Below are positions 45,413 to 53,838 of a stretch of DNA of 64,000 bases, piece by piece (position 1 is the stretch's first letter; each line of letters starts with the position of its first letter). The stretch is taken from the NCBI RefSeq assembly GCF_003387375.1, contig NZ_QUNG01000006.1, forward strand, positions 85,345 through 149,344, in the 5' to 3' direction. This DNA is from Marinomonas pollencensis. GTDB lineage: Bacteria > Pseudomonadota > Gammaproteobacteria > Pseudomonadales > Marinomonadaceae. The notes beneath the pieces are model-generated. The model was given only the letters and a program-made list of their open reading frames with translations. It was not told the DNA's origin and searched no databases. The translations under genes and the position numbers were made by a program.

Positions 45413-46735
45413 ATGAGTCAGTTAATACCAGTTGACGTTTTATGGTCATTATTTGGCTGTTTAGAGGGTGGTGTCATTATTCTCGATTCCCAAGGGAAAG
45501 TGGTCCATCTAAATGATTGGGTATTGCAGTACAGTGTGCAAAAAACGCAGGATTATGCAGGAAAAGCTCTAGAAGAGGTATTAGATGGAGCTATTTCTGA
45601 ACAGCTTATCAGTGCAATAGACAGTGCTGTGAACAACTCACTAAGCCGCATTTTATCGCATAAAATCCACAGAAAAATATTGCCTTTCTACCGTGATAAA
45701 AATCACTCTGATGCTCAAGAGTTAAATGTTTCTGTGCTAATTTCTCCTTTAAAGGACATGGCAGGCATCTTAATTCGTATTGTTGATTACACAGCCTTAG
45801 TTAACCGAGAAAAACAGAATCGTATTAATGAAGCCTTATTAACCATAGAGCGAAATTACTTTAAACGAGCCTCTGATATAAGCCTAAGCCTAGATCGATT
45901 TGTGACGGATTTGATTGCGGATATGTCATCTAATGTATCTTTTTTGTCGCTTCGATTTTCATTATTAATCAATCGGCGTTTGCTACGCTTTCCAGACAGC
46001 AATGTGACGGATAGCCAAAAAACAGCAGAAAAAATTGTCCAACATCAAGCATTTGTTGGCGAGAGCTTGTGCAGTGATATCAATGCACTGAATGTGATGG
46101 GGGAAAGGTCAATAGGGGTGTTAGAGTTTTCATTTGATCATGTGAAAGGCGTGGTTGAGTTGGTTAAACAGTCCGATCATATCTTAGATGTCAGTTTCGA
46201 GAAAACAGCAGATAAAATAAAAGGCTTATTGCTTAGCCTGATTGAATGGAAAATCAGCTATGAAAAGTTAAATTATATGGCGACTCATGATGAGTTAACA
46301 GGCTTATATAATCGCTCTTATTTAGGGGATAAATTCAATACCTTAACGCAAGAGGTAGACAGTAGCGCTGAGGGCGAGAGGGTACTTACTTTATTTTTTA
46401 TTGATCTGAATAAATTTAAAGAAATTAATGACCAATTTGGTCATCGCTATGGCGATAAGGTATTAGGCAAAGTTGCACAAAGGATCAAAGGGTATTTATC
46501 CGCTGAGGATATTGCGTTTCGTATTGGGGGGGATGAGTTTTTAATAATAAAGAAAGGTGAGTTGCCTGAAAATTATAAGCAAAACCTGAAATTAAGAATC
46601 GCCACTCCTTTTCTGTGTGGCAGCAGCGCAATGTCTGTGTCTGCTTCTGTTGGAGAAGCATGCTACCCAAACGATGGGCAGAGCTTAGATGAGCTTATTC
46701 ATCTGGCAGATGAAAAAATGTACAAAGAAAAGTGA
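45413..46735 (+). CDS. PAS-GGDEF diguanylate cyclase
   Basis: A 440-residue soluble protein. An N-terminal PAS-like domain (about 10-125, starting LWSLFGCLEGGVIILDSQGK) is followed by a helical middle section of about 160 residues and a C-terminal GGDEF domain with THDELTGLYNRSYL and an intact RIGGDEF. The RxxD inhibitory site is absent (SAED instead), so it may escape product inhibition. No transmembrane helix is seen. It is translated two bases after the CheC-like gene, implying one signalling unit that turns a PAS-sensed or receiver-linked cue into c-di-GMP. Confidence 0.88.
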   Translation: MSQLIPVDVLWSLFGCLEGGVIILDSQGKVVHLNDWVLQYSVQKTQDYAGKALEEVLDGAISEQLISAIDSAVNNSLSRILSHKIHRKILPFYRDKNHSDAQELNVSVLISPLKDMAGILIRIVDYTALVNREKQNRINEALLTIERNYFKRASDISLSLDRFVTDLIADMSSNVSFLSLRFSLLINRRLLRFPDSNVTDSQKTAEKIVQHQAFVGESLCSDINALNVMGERSIGVLEFSFDHVKGVVELVKQSDHILDVSFEKTADKIKGLLLSLIEWKISYEKLNYMATHDELTGLYNRSYLGDKFNTLTQEVDSSAEGERVLTLFFIDLNKFKEINDQFGHRYGDKVLGKVAQRIKGYLSAEDIAFRIGGDEFLIIKKGELPENYKQNLKLRIATPFLCGSSAMSVSASVGEACYPNDGQSLDELIHLADEKMYKEK

Positions 46736-46760
46736 CGTAATAGAGACGGGTTAAACCTAG

Positions 46761-47022
46761 GGAAGGTACGAATAAGTCACCTGTTCTCAGTCTTATCAGC
46801 AAAAGTGCCAAGCAAGGCGTCGCTTTGAAGCCATCTAGGCACCTTTCAAAACGCGACAACGAAGAGTGATACTTTTTCTGGAAGACCCGTAGAGCGAGGA
46901 CCAAAAGCCTTATCTATAAATTGAGAAACTGATCAATAGAGCGACTATTAAGTTGCGCTTCTCGCCTTAAATCTCAGACTTTTATCCACCCTCTGAGGCG
47001 GGAGGAGTTATTCGTAGCTTCT
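46761..47022. mobile_element. IS5-like mini-element (MITE), no transposase
   Basis: The left end GGAAGGTACGAATAAGT (46761-46777) follows CTAG; the right end AGTTATTCGTAGCTTCT (47006-47022) is its inverted complement at 14 of 17 positions and is followed by CTAA. The terminal sequence and the CTAG-type target are those of the IS5 group. The 262 bp between and including the ends hold no transposase, only a shadow reading frame. It appears to be an internally deleted, non-autonomous copy inserted 25 bp after the GGDEF gene. Confidence 0.7.
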
Positions 47023-47046
47023 CTAACTTTCACTGCTTATTCATCA

Positions 47047-47082
47047 TTAAGCCCCACTTTAATCACATAAAGTGGGGCTTAA
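47047..47082. terminator. Bidirectional hairpin terminator
   Basis: TTAAGCCCCACTTTA and its exact complement flank a 6-base loop, giving a 15-bp stem with a G+C core. It lies 25 bp after the stop of the purine permease on the minus strand. Confidence 0.75.
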
Positions 47083-47107
47083 TTAATGCTGGCGAGTGCT
47101 ATTCGAT

Positions 47108-48400
47108 TTAGGTGAAAAACAAGTATTTCACAATGAAAAACACGGCCAAGACATAAACACTAATGCCAACTTGCTTACCTTGCCCTGATAACAATTTAAT
47201 CACCGCATAGCTGATGAATGACAAAGCAATACCGTGAGCAATAGAATAGGTTAACGGCATAGTGAAAGCGGCAATTAATACCGGCGCAGATTCGGAAATA
47301 TCTTCCCACTCAACTTTAGCAAGACTGCTTGCCATTAAAACAGCAACATAAAGTAACGCGCCTGCCGTTGCATAAGATGGTATGGAAGCGGCGAGAGGGG
47401 AGAAAAACAGGCTCAGCAAGAAAAGTAAGCCAACCACCACCGCGGTGAGACCAGTACGACCGCCAGCTGCTACCCCAGAGGCACTTTCGATGTAGCTGGT
47501 AGTAGAAGATGTACCGAAAGAAGCGCCGATGACTGTCGCGGTCGAATCCGCTAGTAATGCTTTTTTAAGACGTGGTAATTTACCTTCTTTGTCCAATAGA
47601 CCACCGCGCTGACCTACCCCTAAAAGCGTGCCAGATGTATCAAATAGGTCAACAAACAAGAAGGCAAAAATAACGCTAATCATGCCAATGTTTAAGGCGC
47701 CTTGAACGTCCATTTGCATAAATGTTGGCGCAATAGACGGTGGCGTAGAAACCACACCAGCAAATTCACTGTTGCCAAAAATAATCGACAATACCGTGAC
47801 GCAAAGGATACCAATCATCACCGCACCTGTGACTCTTAAATAAGATAAGGCAGAGATAATAAAGAACCCCAAAAAGCCGTAGATAGCCGCAGGTTTAGAC
47901 AAATCGCCCAAGGTGACTAGGGTGGCTGGATTTTTAACGATGATGCCTGCATTTTGCAATGCAACCATAGCAAGGAAGAGGCCAATACCTGCCGCGATAC
48001 CAAGCTTTAAAGAAGAAGGGATGGCATTAATGACCCATTCGCGAATTCTAAATACGCTGATCAAAATAAATACACAGCCAGAAAGGAAGACGGCGCCTAA
48101 TGCCTGCTCCCATGAATAGCCCATGCCTAGGACTACCCCGTAGGTAAAAAACGCATTAAGTCCCATACCTGGCGCTAAAGCGATTGGGTAATTGGCATAA
48201 AGCCCCATGATAAGACAGCCGACAGCGGCCGCAATACAGGTTGCTACGAAAACCGCACCTTGATCCATGCCTGCCTGAGCAAGAATCGATGGGTTGACGA
48301 AAATAATATACGCCATGGTTAGAAAGGTAGTGATACCGCCAATGACTTCATTGCGTATCGTCGTATTATGAGCTTTAAGTTGAAAAAAACGTTCGAGCAT
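47108..48400 (-). CDS. AzgA-type purine permease (NCS2 family)
   Basis: A 430-residue, roughly 12-14 helix transporter of the hypoxanthine/guanine/adenine group. Diagnostic segments are GGITTFLTMAYIIFVNP, GMGLNAFFTYGVVLGMGYSWE, FVDLFDTSGTLLGV and GTSSTTSYIESASGVAAGGRTGLTAV. It imports nucleobases with protons. AAAGG precedes the ATG. With the adenine deaminase and urate-degradation genes further on, it supplies purines as a nitrogen source. E. coli paralogues (AdeP, GhxP) differ in base preference; which one applies cannot be told. Confidence 0.92.
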   Translation of the reverse strand: MLERFFQLKAHNTTIRNEVIGGITTFLTMAYIIFVNPSILAQAGMDQGAVFVATCIAAAVGCLIMGLYANYPIALAPGMGLNAFFTYGVVLGMGYSWEQALGAVFLSGCVFILISVFRIREWVINAIPSSLKLGIAAGIGLFLAMVALQNAGIIVKNPATLVTLGDLSKPAAIYGFLGFFIISALSYLRVTGAVMIGILCVTVLSIIFGNSEFAGVVSTPPSIAPTFMQMDVQGALNIGMISVIFAFLFVDLFDTSGTLLGVGQRGGLLDKEGKLPRLKKALLADSTATVIGASFGTSSTTSYIESASGVAAGGRTGLTAVVVGLLFLLSLFFSPLAASIPSYATAGALLYVAVLMASSLAKVEWEDISESAPVLIAAFTMPLTYSIAHGIALSFISYAVIKLLSGQGKQVGISVYVLAVFFIVKYLFFT

Positions 48401-48438
48401 TGGGTGACCTTTTTTAGTTTAAATGGCTTAATTTCATG

Positions 48439-48469
48439 CTAAATAAGTCACTAAATGTTGCTTATTTAG
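48439..48469. promoter_or_regulatory. Inverted repeat upstream of the purine permease
   Basis: CTAAATAAG and CTTATTTAG are exact 9-bp arms with a 13-base spacer, 39 bp before the ATG. It could be an operator or a leader hairpin; it does not resemble a purine riboswitch. Confidence 0.4.
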
Positions 48470-48782
48470 TAAGAGAGCAAGCCAATGAGGGGACAAAGTT
48501 TGAGCAAATGGTCAGACTTTTTAAAAAAGGCCGCTAGTATAAAAAATATGATCTAAATATGGCAGCATTATTGAAGGAAAAAGACGCTTTTTATTAGATT
48601 TCGCCGTTTTTTGGGGTTCAAGGCCCAGCTTATTCATTTACTTGATAATCAGAGGGCTGCTAGCGGCTGGCTGAAAACGCCTTGTTAGGATCGGGCACCG
48701 CCATAGAGTGTGGACATCCATGATGCCCAGTAGCGAACTAAACACATAGCCCTGTGAAAAATGGCCTGTTTTGCCTCCTGCC
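48470..48782. other. Intergenic stretch before the eptA relic
   Basis: I recognise no gene. The segment 48610-48780 is more G+C-rich than its surroundings and looks like foreign or degraded sequence. It includes AACGCCTTGTTAGGAT, which resembles one end of an integron attC site but has no partner end. Confidence 0.4.
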
Positions 48783-49103
48783 TCAGGCATGTTTGGTCAA
48801 TTTGCTTGCTGTGTGCAAAACCTTCAGACAGCCATAATATAAGTGGTACTGTGGTTTGAAAAGAATATTTAAGATAGAGAATAGGAACAAAGGAATAGGA
48901 AAAATAATCGCTAGATTCATATCGCCGATTTTGCTTAAAACAGAATCCAACTCGCGATAGAAGGGTAAATTGACGACAGCAGTGTAATAAAGCGCAAGGA
49001 TAAAAGATAAGGACACGTACGATAACTGGAATTTTGTGGACACCTTTTGGGTGGAGGGGCGGGTATGAATTTTTATTCCTATTGCCGAAAACAAAGGGCT
49101 CAA
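48783..49103 (-). pseudogene. Truncated EptA-like phosphoethanolamine transferase
   Basis: A 106-codon frame reads like the N-terminal membrane part of EptA lipid A phosphoethanolamine transferases: SFILALYYTAVVNLPFYREL, then a second helix FPIPLFLFSILNILFKP. Intact EptA proteins have about 540 residues with five helices and a large periplasmic catalytic domain; all of that is missing, and only about 380 bp remain before the permease. The TTG start lacks a good ribosome site. This appears to be a deletion relic with no enzyme activity. Confidence 0.6.
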
Positions 49104-49179
49104 TATAGGTAAAGGAAAATGAAAAAAAATAAAAAGAAAAAGGCGCTAGGGTGATTTAAACAAGGCAATGTTACGCAGT

Positions 49180-49206
49180 AGCGAACGCCAGGTAAGGCGG
49201 TTCGCT
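49180..49206. terminator. Weak hairpin after the methyltransferase gene
   Basis: AGCGAACGCC pairs with GGCGGTTCGCT with one bulged base and a 6-base loop. It lies 46 bp beyond the methyltransferase stop on the minus strand. No T run follows, so termination is uncertain. Confidence 0.35.
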
Positions 49207-49251
49207 GTTGGTTGTGTTCTTGAGAAATCTGACAAAAGGTGGGGAATGCGC

Positions 49252-50187
49252 TTAACTTTGAAAAATGAGTGCTTTCAGGCCGCTTTCTGGGTCAATGTCT
49301 GGAAACTCCGCAGGGTTTTCTAAACGTGATTTAAACCTCAAGCTAGGGGCTTCTGCTAGCATACCATCCATTAAAAATTGGCTGCTTAAAGTCGGGTCAT
49401 TTACGCAAGCAAGTACCTGACCATCGGTTGCAAGCAGCTCGGGCAGGCGGCGTAAAATTTTCTGGTAATCTTTGGTGATGGCAAAGCTGCCTTTCTGAAA
49501 AGTGGGCGGGTCAATAACAATCAAATCGTAAGCACCGTATTTTTTGATTTTCCCCCACGACTTAAAAATATCATGGCCGAAAAAGGATACCTTGCTCAGG
49601 TCATGTTCATTCAATCTATGATTTTCTCGGCCTCGATTAAGAACCGATTTCGCCATATCCAAGTTGACAACATACTCGGCATTGCCGGCAAGTGCCGCAA
49701 CGGAAAAGCCACAAGTATAGGAAAATAAGTTGAGTACGCGTTTATTCTGGCTGTTTTCTTGTACCCACTTTCTTCCTAAACGCATGTCTAAAAATAAGCC
49801 ACTGTTTTGGTTGCGCTCAAGATCAAGCTTATAGGTTAAGCCATTTTCAATGATCAGTTGTTGCGTTTGATGTTTTCCCCATAAGCACTCAATCTGGCTA
49901 CTTTGTTGGTAGCGGTATTGTAGGAGCAGTGAGGTGCACTCACTTGATTGCCATTGCTCTGTATCAGGCCAGTGTTTTAGGGTTTCTTTTAGTGCTAGCA
50001 AAAATTCGTCGGTAGGCTGTTTAAAAAGAGAGACCAGCACTTGTCCTTGTAGCCAATCGACTGTGATGTGTTCTAGCCCTTCAAAGCATCGGCCGCGGCC
50101 ATGAAATAGGCGGCGAGTTTCTGTTGTTATCTTACTCAATGAGGTTAGGGTGTGATGGCTTAAAAGAGGTAATGAGGCGCTTTGCAT
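49252..50187 (-). CDS. RlmK/RlmI-like SAM methyltransferase
   Basis: A 311-residue class I methyltransferase of the PF10672 type. The SAM-binding motif is VLNLFSYTCGFSVAALAG, followed by NLDMAKSVLNRGRENHRLN and the catalytic motif IVIDPPTFQKGSF. The C-terminal half resembles RlmI and the RlmK half of RlmL, which methylate 23S rRNA; the N-terminal PUA or THUMP domain of those enzymes is absent. An RNA substrate is likely but the target base is unknown. No clear ribosome site precedes the ATG. It stands alone. Confidence 0.82.
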   Translation of the reverse strand: MQSASLPLLSHHTLTSLSKITTETRRLFHGRGRCFEGLEHITVDWLQGQVLVSLFKQPTDEFLLALKETLKHWPDTEQWQSSECTSLLLQYRYQQSSQIECLWGKHQTQQLIIENGLTYKLDLERNQNSGLFLDMRLGRKWVQENSQNKRVLNLFSYTCGFSVAALAGNAEYVVNLDMAKSVLNRGRENHRLNEHDLSKVSFFGHDIFKSWGKIKKYGAYDLIVIDPPTFQKGSFAITKDYQKILRRLPELLATDGQVLACVNDPTLSSQFLMDGMLAEAPSLRFKSRLENPAEFPDIDPESGLKALIFQS

Positions 50188-50263
50188 AATATTGTTTAGT
50201 CGTGATTGAAACGTGGGCGTATTCTATTGTGAAAGGGTATCAGGAGTCAGTAAAAACCTTGAG

Positions 50264-50293
50264 GGCCTCGACAAAAGAGCGTTTGTCGAGGCC
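50264..50293. terminator. Terminator after the PepSY gene
   Basis: GGCCTCGACAAA and TTTGTCGAGGCC are exact 12-bp arms with a 6-base loop, 11 bp past the stop codon. On the minus strand a run of five T residues follows about 8 bases later. Confidence 0.65.
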
Positions 50294-50303
50294 TGAAAGC
50301 CAA

Positions 50304-51611
50304 TTACAGAGTGGCTTTTTTCCAACGTAAGGCGTCTATGATTAACAAACAGACTAAGCTTACCCCCATCGCAGGCAGCGCAATACCCAGCGCAATGGCG
50401 ACTAGCAAGACAGTGCATTTGGTGGGAGTAGACAGCTTTTGCCATGCCTCAAGCAGAGGTTTTGACGTAGCACCGGGCGCCGGGCGACGGCGCCACCACA
50501 TTAGGTAGCCCCAAATCACCATAGTGCACAAGCCCAGCCCAAAAAAGACCAAGAGAATTTGGTTAACCACGCCAAATAACACGCCCATGTGAAAGTCGAC
50601 GCCCCAGCGTATTAGTTTGGCGACAATAGGGAAGCTGGCAAAATCTGCGCGGCTTACAACTTTCATGTCCGTCGGATCAATGGCAACAGAGTCAACTTGG
50701 GTCGGCCAAGAGCGATCAATTTCACGTACAAACCACGCGGTATTGGCTTTTCTAGGCGGTTTTATTTCTATTTTATGAGCATCAATACCCGCATTACGAG
50801 CCGTTGCGAGTACTTGATCGAATAGTTCATCGGTGTTTTTACTCGCATCTATGTTGGCAAGCTGAGTATTGGGTGATGGGGTATACCAGCCCAATGATTG
50901 GCGAACCGTAGAAATATTTCCGCCAGCCCATTTTGACCAGGTTAATCCAGTTGCAGAAAAAAAGAATAAGCCAAGGAAGAGGATTAACCCCAACTGACTG
51001 TGGTTCTTTCTGGTTTTTAAATAAGGCGTGCGAGTCGCCACGTCAGCGGCATTTTTTTTACCACCCTTGTACCACAAAAACAAACCGCCAAAAGCCACGA
51101 TCCATAGCCAAGAGGCGGCCAACTCGCTGTAGTTGCGGCCGAATTCGCCCAGTAAAAGTTGTCTATGTAAGAAATCCAGAGTCATGCGAAACGGCAAAAT
51201 GCCACTGGTGCCATAGACCGCCATGTCGCCTTTGACGGCGAGTGTTGCTGGGTCAATAAAGACCGCGCGAGCGCCTGAGGCCGTGGTGGTATCGAGAAAC
51301 ATCACGCGCGTAGTGTCTCCGTGTTCAGGAGCAGGCCTGACGGCAAACAGGGTTAAGTCTTTATTAAGGGACTCTCTGGCCGCTGCAATTTGTGCCGAAA
51401 GAGGACGTGAAGGCCCTGTGCTGTCAGTGATTAGCGCCTCTTTATAGAGCGCGTTCTCAATTTGCGGGGTTAAAATATACAGTGTACCAGTCAGGGCGGC
51501 GACCAGAATAAATGGACCAATAAACAATCCGATATAAAAATGTAGACGGGTTATTAGCATGAGCAGGGCGTTCGATTGAGACGCCTTGTTTAACCTATTA
51601 TCAGTAGACAT
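50304..51611 (-). CDS. PepSY-associated membrane protein (PiuB-like)
   Basis: A 435-residue protein with four or five transmembrane helices and PepSY-type periplasmic segments. Features are LHFYIGLFIGPFILVAALTG at the start, histidines placed for haem or metal contact (FLHRQLLLG, DFHMGVLFG) and a WWRRRP cytoplasmic patch. The family is tied to siderophore reduction and iron or copper uptake across the inner membrane. The DUF2946 gene upstream on the same strand, a family often met beside such proteins, supports a metal-related unit. No TonB receptor gene is adjacent. Confidence 0.82.
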   Translation of the reverse strand: MSTDNRLNKASQSNALLMLITRLHFYIGLFIGPFILVAALTGTLYILTPQIENALYKEALITDSTGPSRPLSAQIAAARESLNKDLTLFAVRPAPEHGDTTRVMFLDTTTASGARAVFIDPATLAVKGDMAVYGTSGILPFRMTLDFLHRQLLLGEFGRNYSELAASWLWIVAFGGLFLWYKGGKKNAADVATRTPYLKTRKNHSQLGLILFLGLFFFSATGLTWSKWAGGNISTVRQSLGWYTPSPNTQLANIDASKNTDELFDQVLATARNAGIDAHKIEIKPPRKANTAWFVREIDRSWPTQVDSVAIDPTDMKVVSRADFASFPIVAKLIRWGVDFHMGVLFGVVNQILLVFFGLGLCTMVIWGYLMWWRRRPAPGATSKPLLEAWQKLSTPTKCTVLLVAIALGIALPAMGVSLVCLLIIDALRWKKATL

Positions 51612-51758
51612 AACAAAGTAAAGTCCATCCGTCTGTAATCGTTCGCATGACGCCCTTCTTAGGGCGAATACAAAGCGAGCAATACAGCTTGGTTGTAATG
51701 AGTTGACCGCTTTTAACCTAGCAAAATGTTTTACCAGCGAGTGGCGAGTGTGGCTAGA

Positions 51759-52253
51759 TTAAGTAGAAGCTGTCGTTTTTTTGTACTTGGTCAGAGGCGA
51801 AGCTGGATGTGGTGGAGCTCTTGGCTGTCGGTCGCTGTAAATGGTGGCCAGTGTGATGCCTACAATCGGGGTGTTAATGACATGATAAGAAGGTGGTGGA
51901 ATAACTGGCAACTCAAAGCTAAATGCGTTGAGCCAGTTCAAATGGAACAAGAGCGTACAGTAACCACAAGCGGCTTCTAAACCAAAATGGTCAGCAGTAA
52001 GCAGATGACTATTGTTGTTGGCGTGGTGGGGAGCGGTGTTTGTTGTCTCTTGCTCAGAAAAGCGTTCAGGAGATATTGTGCTCTGCTGGTCAACTGCCAG
52101 TTTGTCTAACTTGCTGGGAGCATGGGTGTTGTGTTCCATGCCAGAATGCATCATAGACGCATGATCCATGGAGGCATGGTTTAGCTGAGAAAGTAGTGGT
52201 GCGGTATATATCAGCGCCATAGCAAATAAGCTAATAAAGGCGCTGAGGCGCAT
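51759..52253 (-). CDS. DUF2946 protein
   Basis: A 164-residue protein when read from the ATG at 52253, which starts with a signal-like helix (LSAFISLFAMALIYTAPLL). A histidine- and methionine-rich stretch (HASMDHASMMHSGMEHNTH) and the conserved segment EAACGYCTLLFH follow. The HxxM clusters look suited to copper binding. The frame extends to 52361, but that region overlaps the DUF2750 gene and reads like non-signal sequence, so it is left out; the start has a weak ribosome site. Function unknown; a metal-handling role with the PepSY protein is inference. Confidence 0.65.
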   Translation of the reverse strand: MRLSAFISLFAMALIYTAPLLSQLNHASMDHASMMHSGMEHNTHAPSKLDKLAVDQQSTISPERFSEQETTNTAPHHANNNSHLLTADHFGLEAACGYCTLLFHLNWLNAFSFELPVIPPPSYHVINTPIVGITLATIYSDRQPRAPPHPASPLTKYKKTTAST

Positions 52254-52308
52254 TCTCTGTTGAACAGAGCTATTAAGCGTTAGAAAAGTGTTCAACGTCG
52301 TTAACAAG

Positions 52309-52686
52309 TCATTTAATGGGACTTTGAATATCGTGTTGGTGCTCTTGAGCGGAAGACACAATGCATTCGCCAGCTAGATTAGATGCCACGCCGACACAGA
52401 AACCATCATTCTGCATCCCGGTTAGCCACTTGTCAGCCCAGTCTCGAGCTGCTATTTCCATTGCTTGGAAGTCTGGGTAGTCTTTTGTTCCCCATTCAGT
52501 AGCAAGCTCAGCGGTTGGCCAAATAGGCAAAACTTTATCACTACCTAAATCAATGATTAAACAGCCTTCGGCATCGGCTAATGCAAAAATACTCTTGCCT
52601 CTTTTTAGGTGTTTAATGACTTCCTCATAACGGCTGTTACTTGGTAAACGGAAAAAAACGTCGGAAGAAAAGTCGATTGTTGTCAT
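52309..52686 (-). CDS. DUF2750 protein
   Basis: A 125-residue soluble protein of the DUF2750 family. The conserved core is IWPTAELATEWGTKDYPDFQAMEI, preceded by GKSIFALADAEGCLI. The ATG at 52686 is preferred; an extension to 52725 would run into the terminator hairpin. The family is small, common in gammaproteobacteria and uncharacterised. It lies downstream of the adenine deaminase terminator and upstream of the DUF2946 gene. Confidence 0.75.
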   Translation of the reverse strand: MTTIDFSSDVFFRLPSNSRYEEVIKHLKRGKSIFALADAEGCLIIDLGSDKVLPIWPTAELATEWGTKDYPDFQAMEIAARDWADKWLTGMQNDGFCVGVASNLAGECIVSSAQEHQHDIQSPIK

Positions 52687-52704
52687 TAATATTTGGCTCA
52701 GATA

Positions 52705-52741
52705 AAAAAGAAACCATAATAGCATGTTATGGTTTCTTTTT
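52705..52741. terminator. Strong terminator after the adenine deaminase gene
   Basis: AAAAAGAAACCATAA and its exact complement flank TAGCATG, with A and T runs on both sides. It lies 65 bp after the deaminase stop on the minus strand and closes the uraH-xdhC-ade transcript. Confidence 0.85.
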
Positions 52742-52805
52742 AGTAGTGTTTGCAGCGCGTAAAGGGTGGATGCGAATAGCTTATCTTAGCCCCGAAAGGC
52801 ATGAT

Positions 52806-53825
52806 TTAAACGCTTGTAAATAGTCCTTTTAATGTGTCTAAGTGGCGTGTTTTTTGTTCGACACTCATCCAGCTGCCTTCAATGCCGTTTACTGCTAATT
52901 GGTACAATTCGTCTTTATTTATTCCAGATTCTCGAATCAGCGCACGGTAGTTGTCATTCATGTAGCCACCAAAATAGGCGGGATCATCCGAATTGACGGT
53001 GGCATTTAAACCGAGTTTCAGCATGTGTTTAATAGGGTGGTCGGTTAGCTCTTCAACCACGCAAAGCTTTAGATTTGATAGGGGGCAAACCGTTAAAGTG
53101 AGCTGTTGTTCTTTTATTTTAGCCACGAGGTTCATGTCCTCTAAAGCCCGATTACCATGGTCGATACGATCTACCTTGATCAAATCAATGGCTTGCCAAA
53201 CATAGTCTGGTGGTCCTTCTTCACCTGCATGGGCGGTGACTTTAAGGCCTAGATCTTGGCAGGCCTTGAAGACATTCTTAAACTTTTCTGGTGGGTGACC
53301 CAGTTCCGAGCTGTCTAAACCAACGCCGTCTATCCAGTGTAAAAATGGCTTGGCGAGCTCGAGGGTTTCAATGGCACTTTCTTCACTTAAATGGCGTAAA
53401 AATGACATGATCAGTTTGGAGCTCATGCCCCATTGTTTGTCTGCATCTTGCAGTGCTCGGTAGATACCTGTGATTTGCGTTTCAAAAGAAACATCGCGTG
53501 ATAAATGACCTTGAGGATCAAAGAAAATCTCCACATGCACGACGTTTTCTTGGTGTACTTTGCGCAGATATGCCATGGTCAGATCATAAAAATCCGCTTC
53601 TTTTAGCAATACGGACATACCTTGATAATACAGGTCTAAAAAATCTTGTAGATTAGTAAACTGATAAGCGGCTTTGAGTTCTTCTACTGAAGCGTATTTT
53701 AACGTGACATTATTGCGCGTTGCTAATTCAAACATTTGCTCAGGCTCGAAAGTGCCTTCGATGTGTAGATGGAGCTCTGTTTTTGGCATTTTTTCAGCCA
53801 GTGTCATCAGTGTGGTTACACTCAT
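52806..53825 (-). CDS. Adenine deaminase (adenosine-deaminase fold)
   Basis: A 339-residue zinc hydrolase. Metal ligands and catalytic residues lie in ELHLHIEGTFEP, TAHAGEEGPP, RIDHGNRALED and VNSDDPAYFGG. By eye it is closest to the Pseudomonas aeruginosa PA0148 and yeast Aah1 type, which deaminate adenine to hypoxanthine although often labelled adenosine deaminase; the ELGHPPEKFKNVF segment is shared with that group. AGAGG precedes the ATG. It is third in uraH-xdhC-ade, 13 bp after xdhC, so the product hypoxanthine would go to xanthine dehydrogenase. Confidence 0.88.
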   Translation of the reverse strand: MSVTTLMTLAEKMPKTELHLHIEGTFEPEQMFELATRNNVTLKYASVEELKAAYQFTNLQDFLDLYYQGMSVLLKEADFYDLTMAYLRKVHQENVVHVEIFFDPQGHLSRDVSFETQITGIYRALQDADKQWGMSSKLIMSFLRHLSEESAIETLELAKPFLHWIDGVGLDSSELGHPPEKFKNVFKACQDLGLKVTAHAGEEGPPDYVWQAIDLIKVDRIDHGNRALEDMNLVAKIKEQQLTLTVCPLSNLKLCVVEELTDHPIKHMLKLGLNATVNSDDPAYFGGYMNDNYRALIRESGINKDELYQLAVNGIEGSWMSVEQKTRHLDTLKGLFTSV

Positions 53826-53838
53826 GGCTTACCTCTTT

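Noticed and set aside
46695..46904. A 69-codon minus-strand reading frame as a gene
   Set aside because: It lies mostly inside the IS5-like mini-element, overlaps the end of the GGDEF gene, lacks a ribosome site and shows no domain.
48650..48720. AACGCCTTGTTAGGAT as an integron attC end
   Set aside because: Only one end resembles the consensus, the last base of GTTRRRY does not fit, and no partner RYYYAAC end lies within 130 bp. No integrase or cassette-like gene is nearby.
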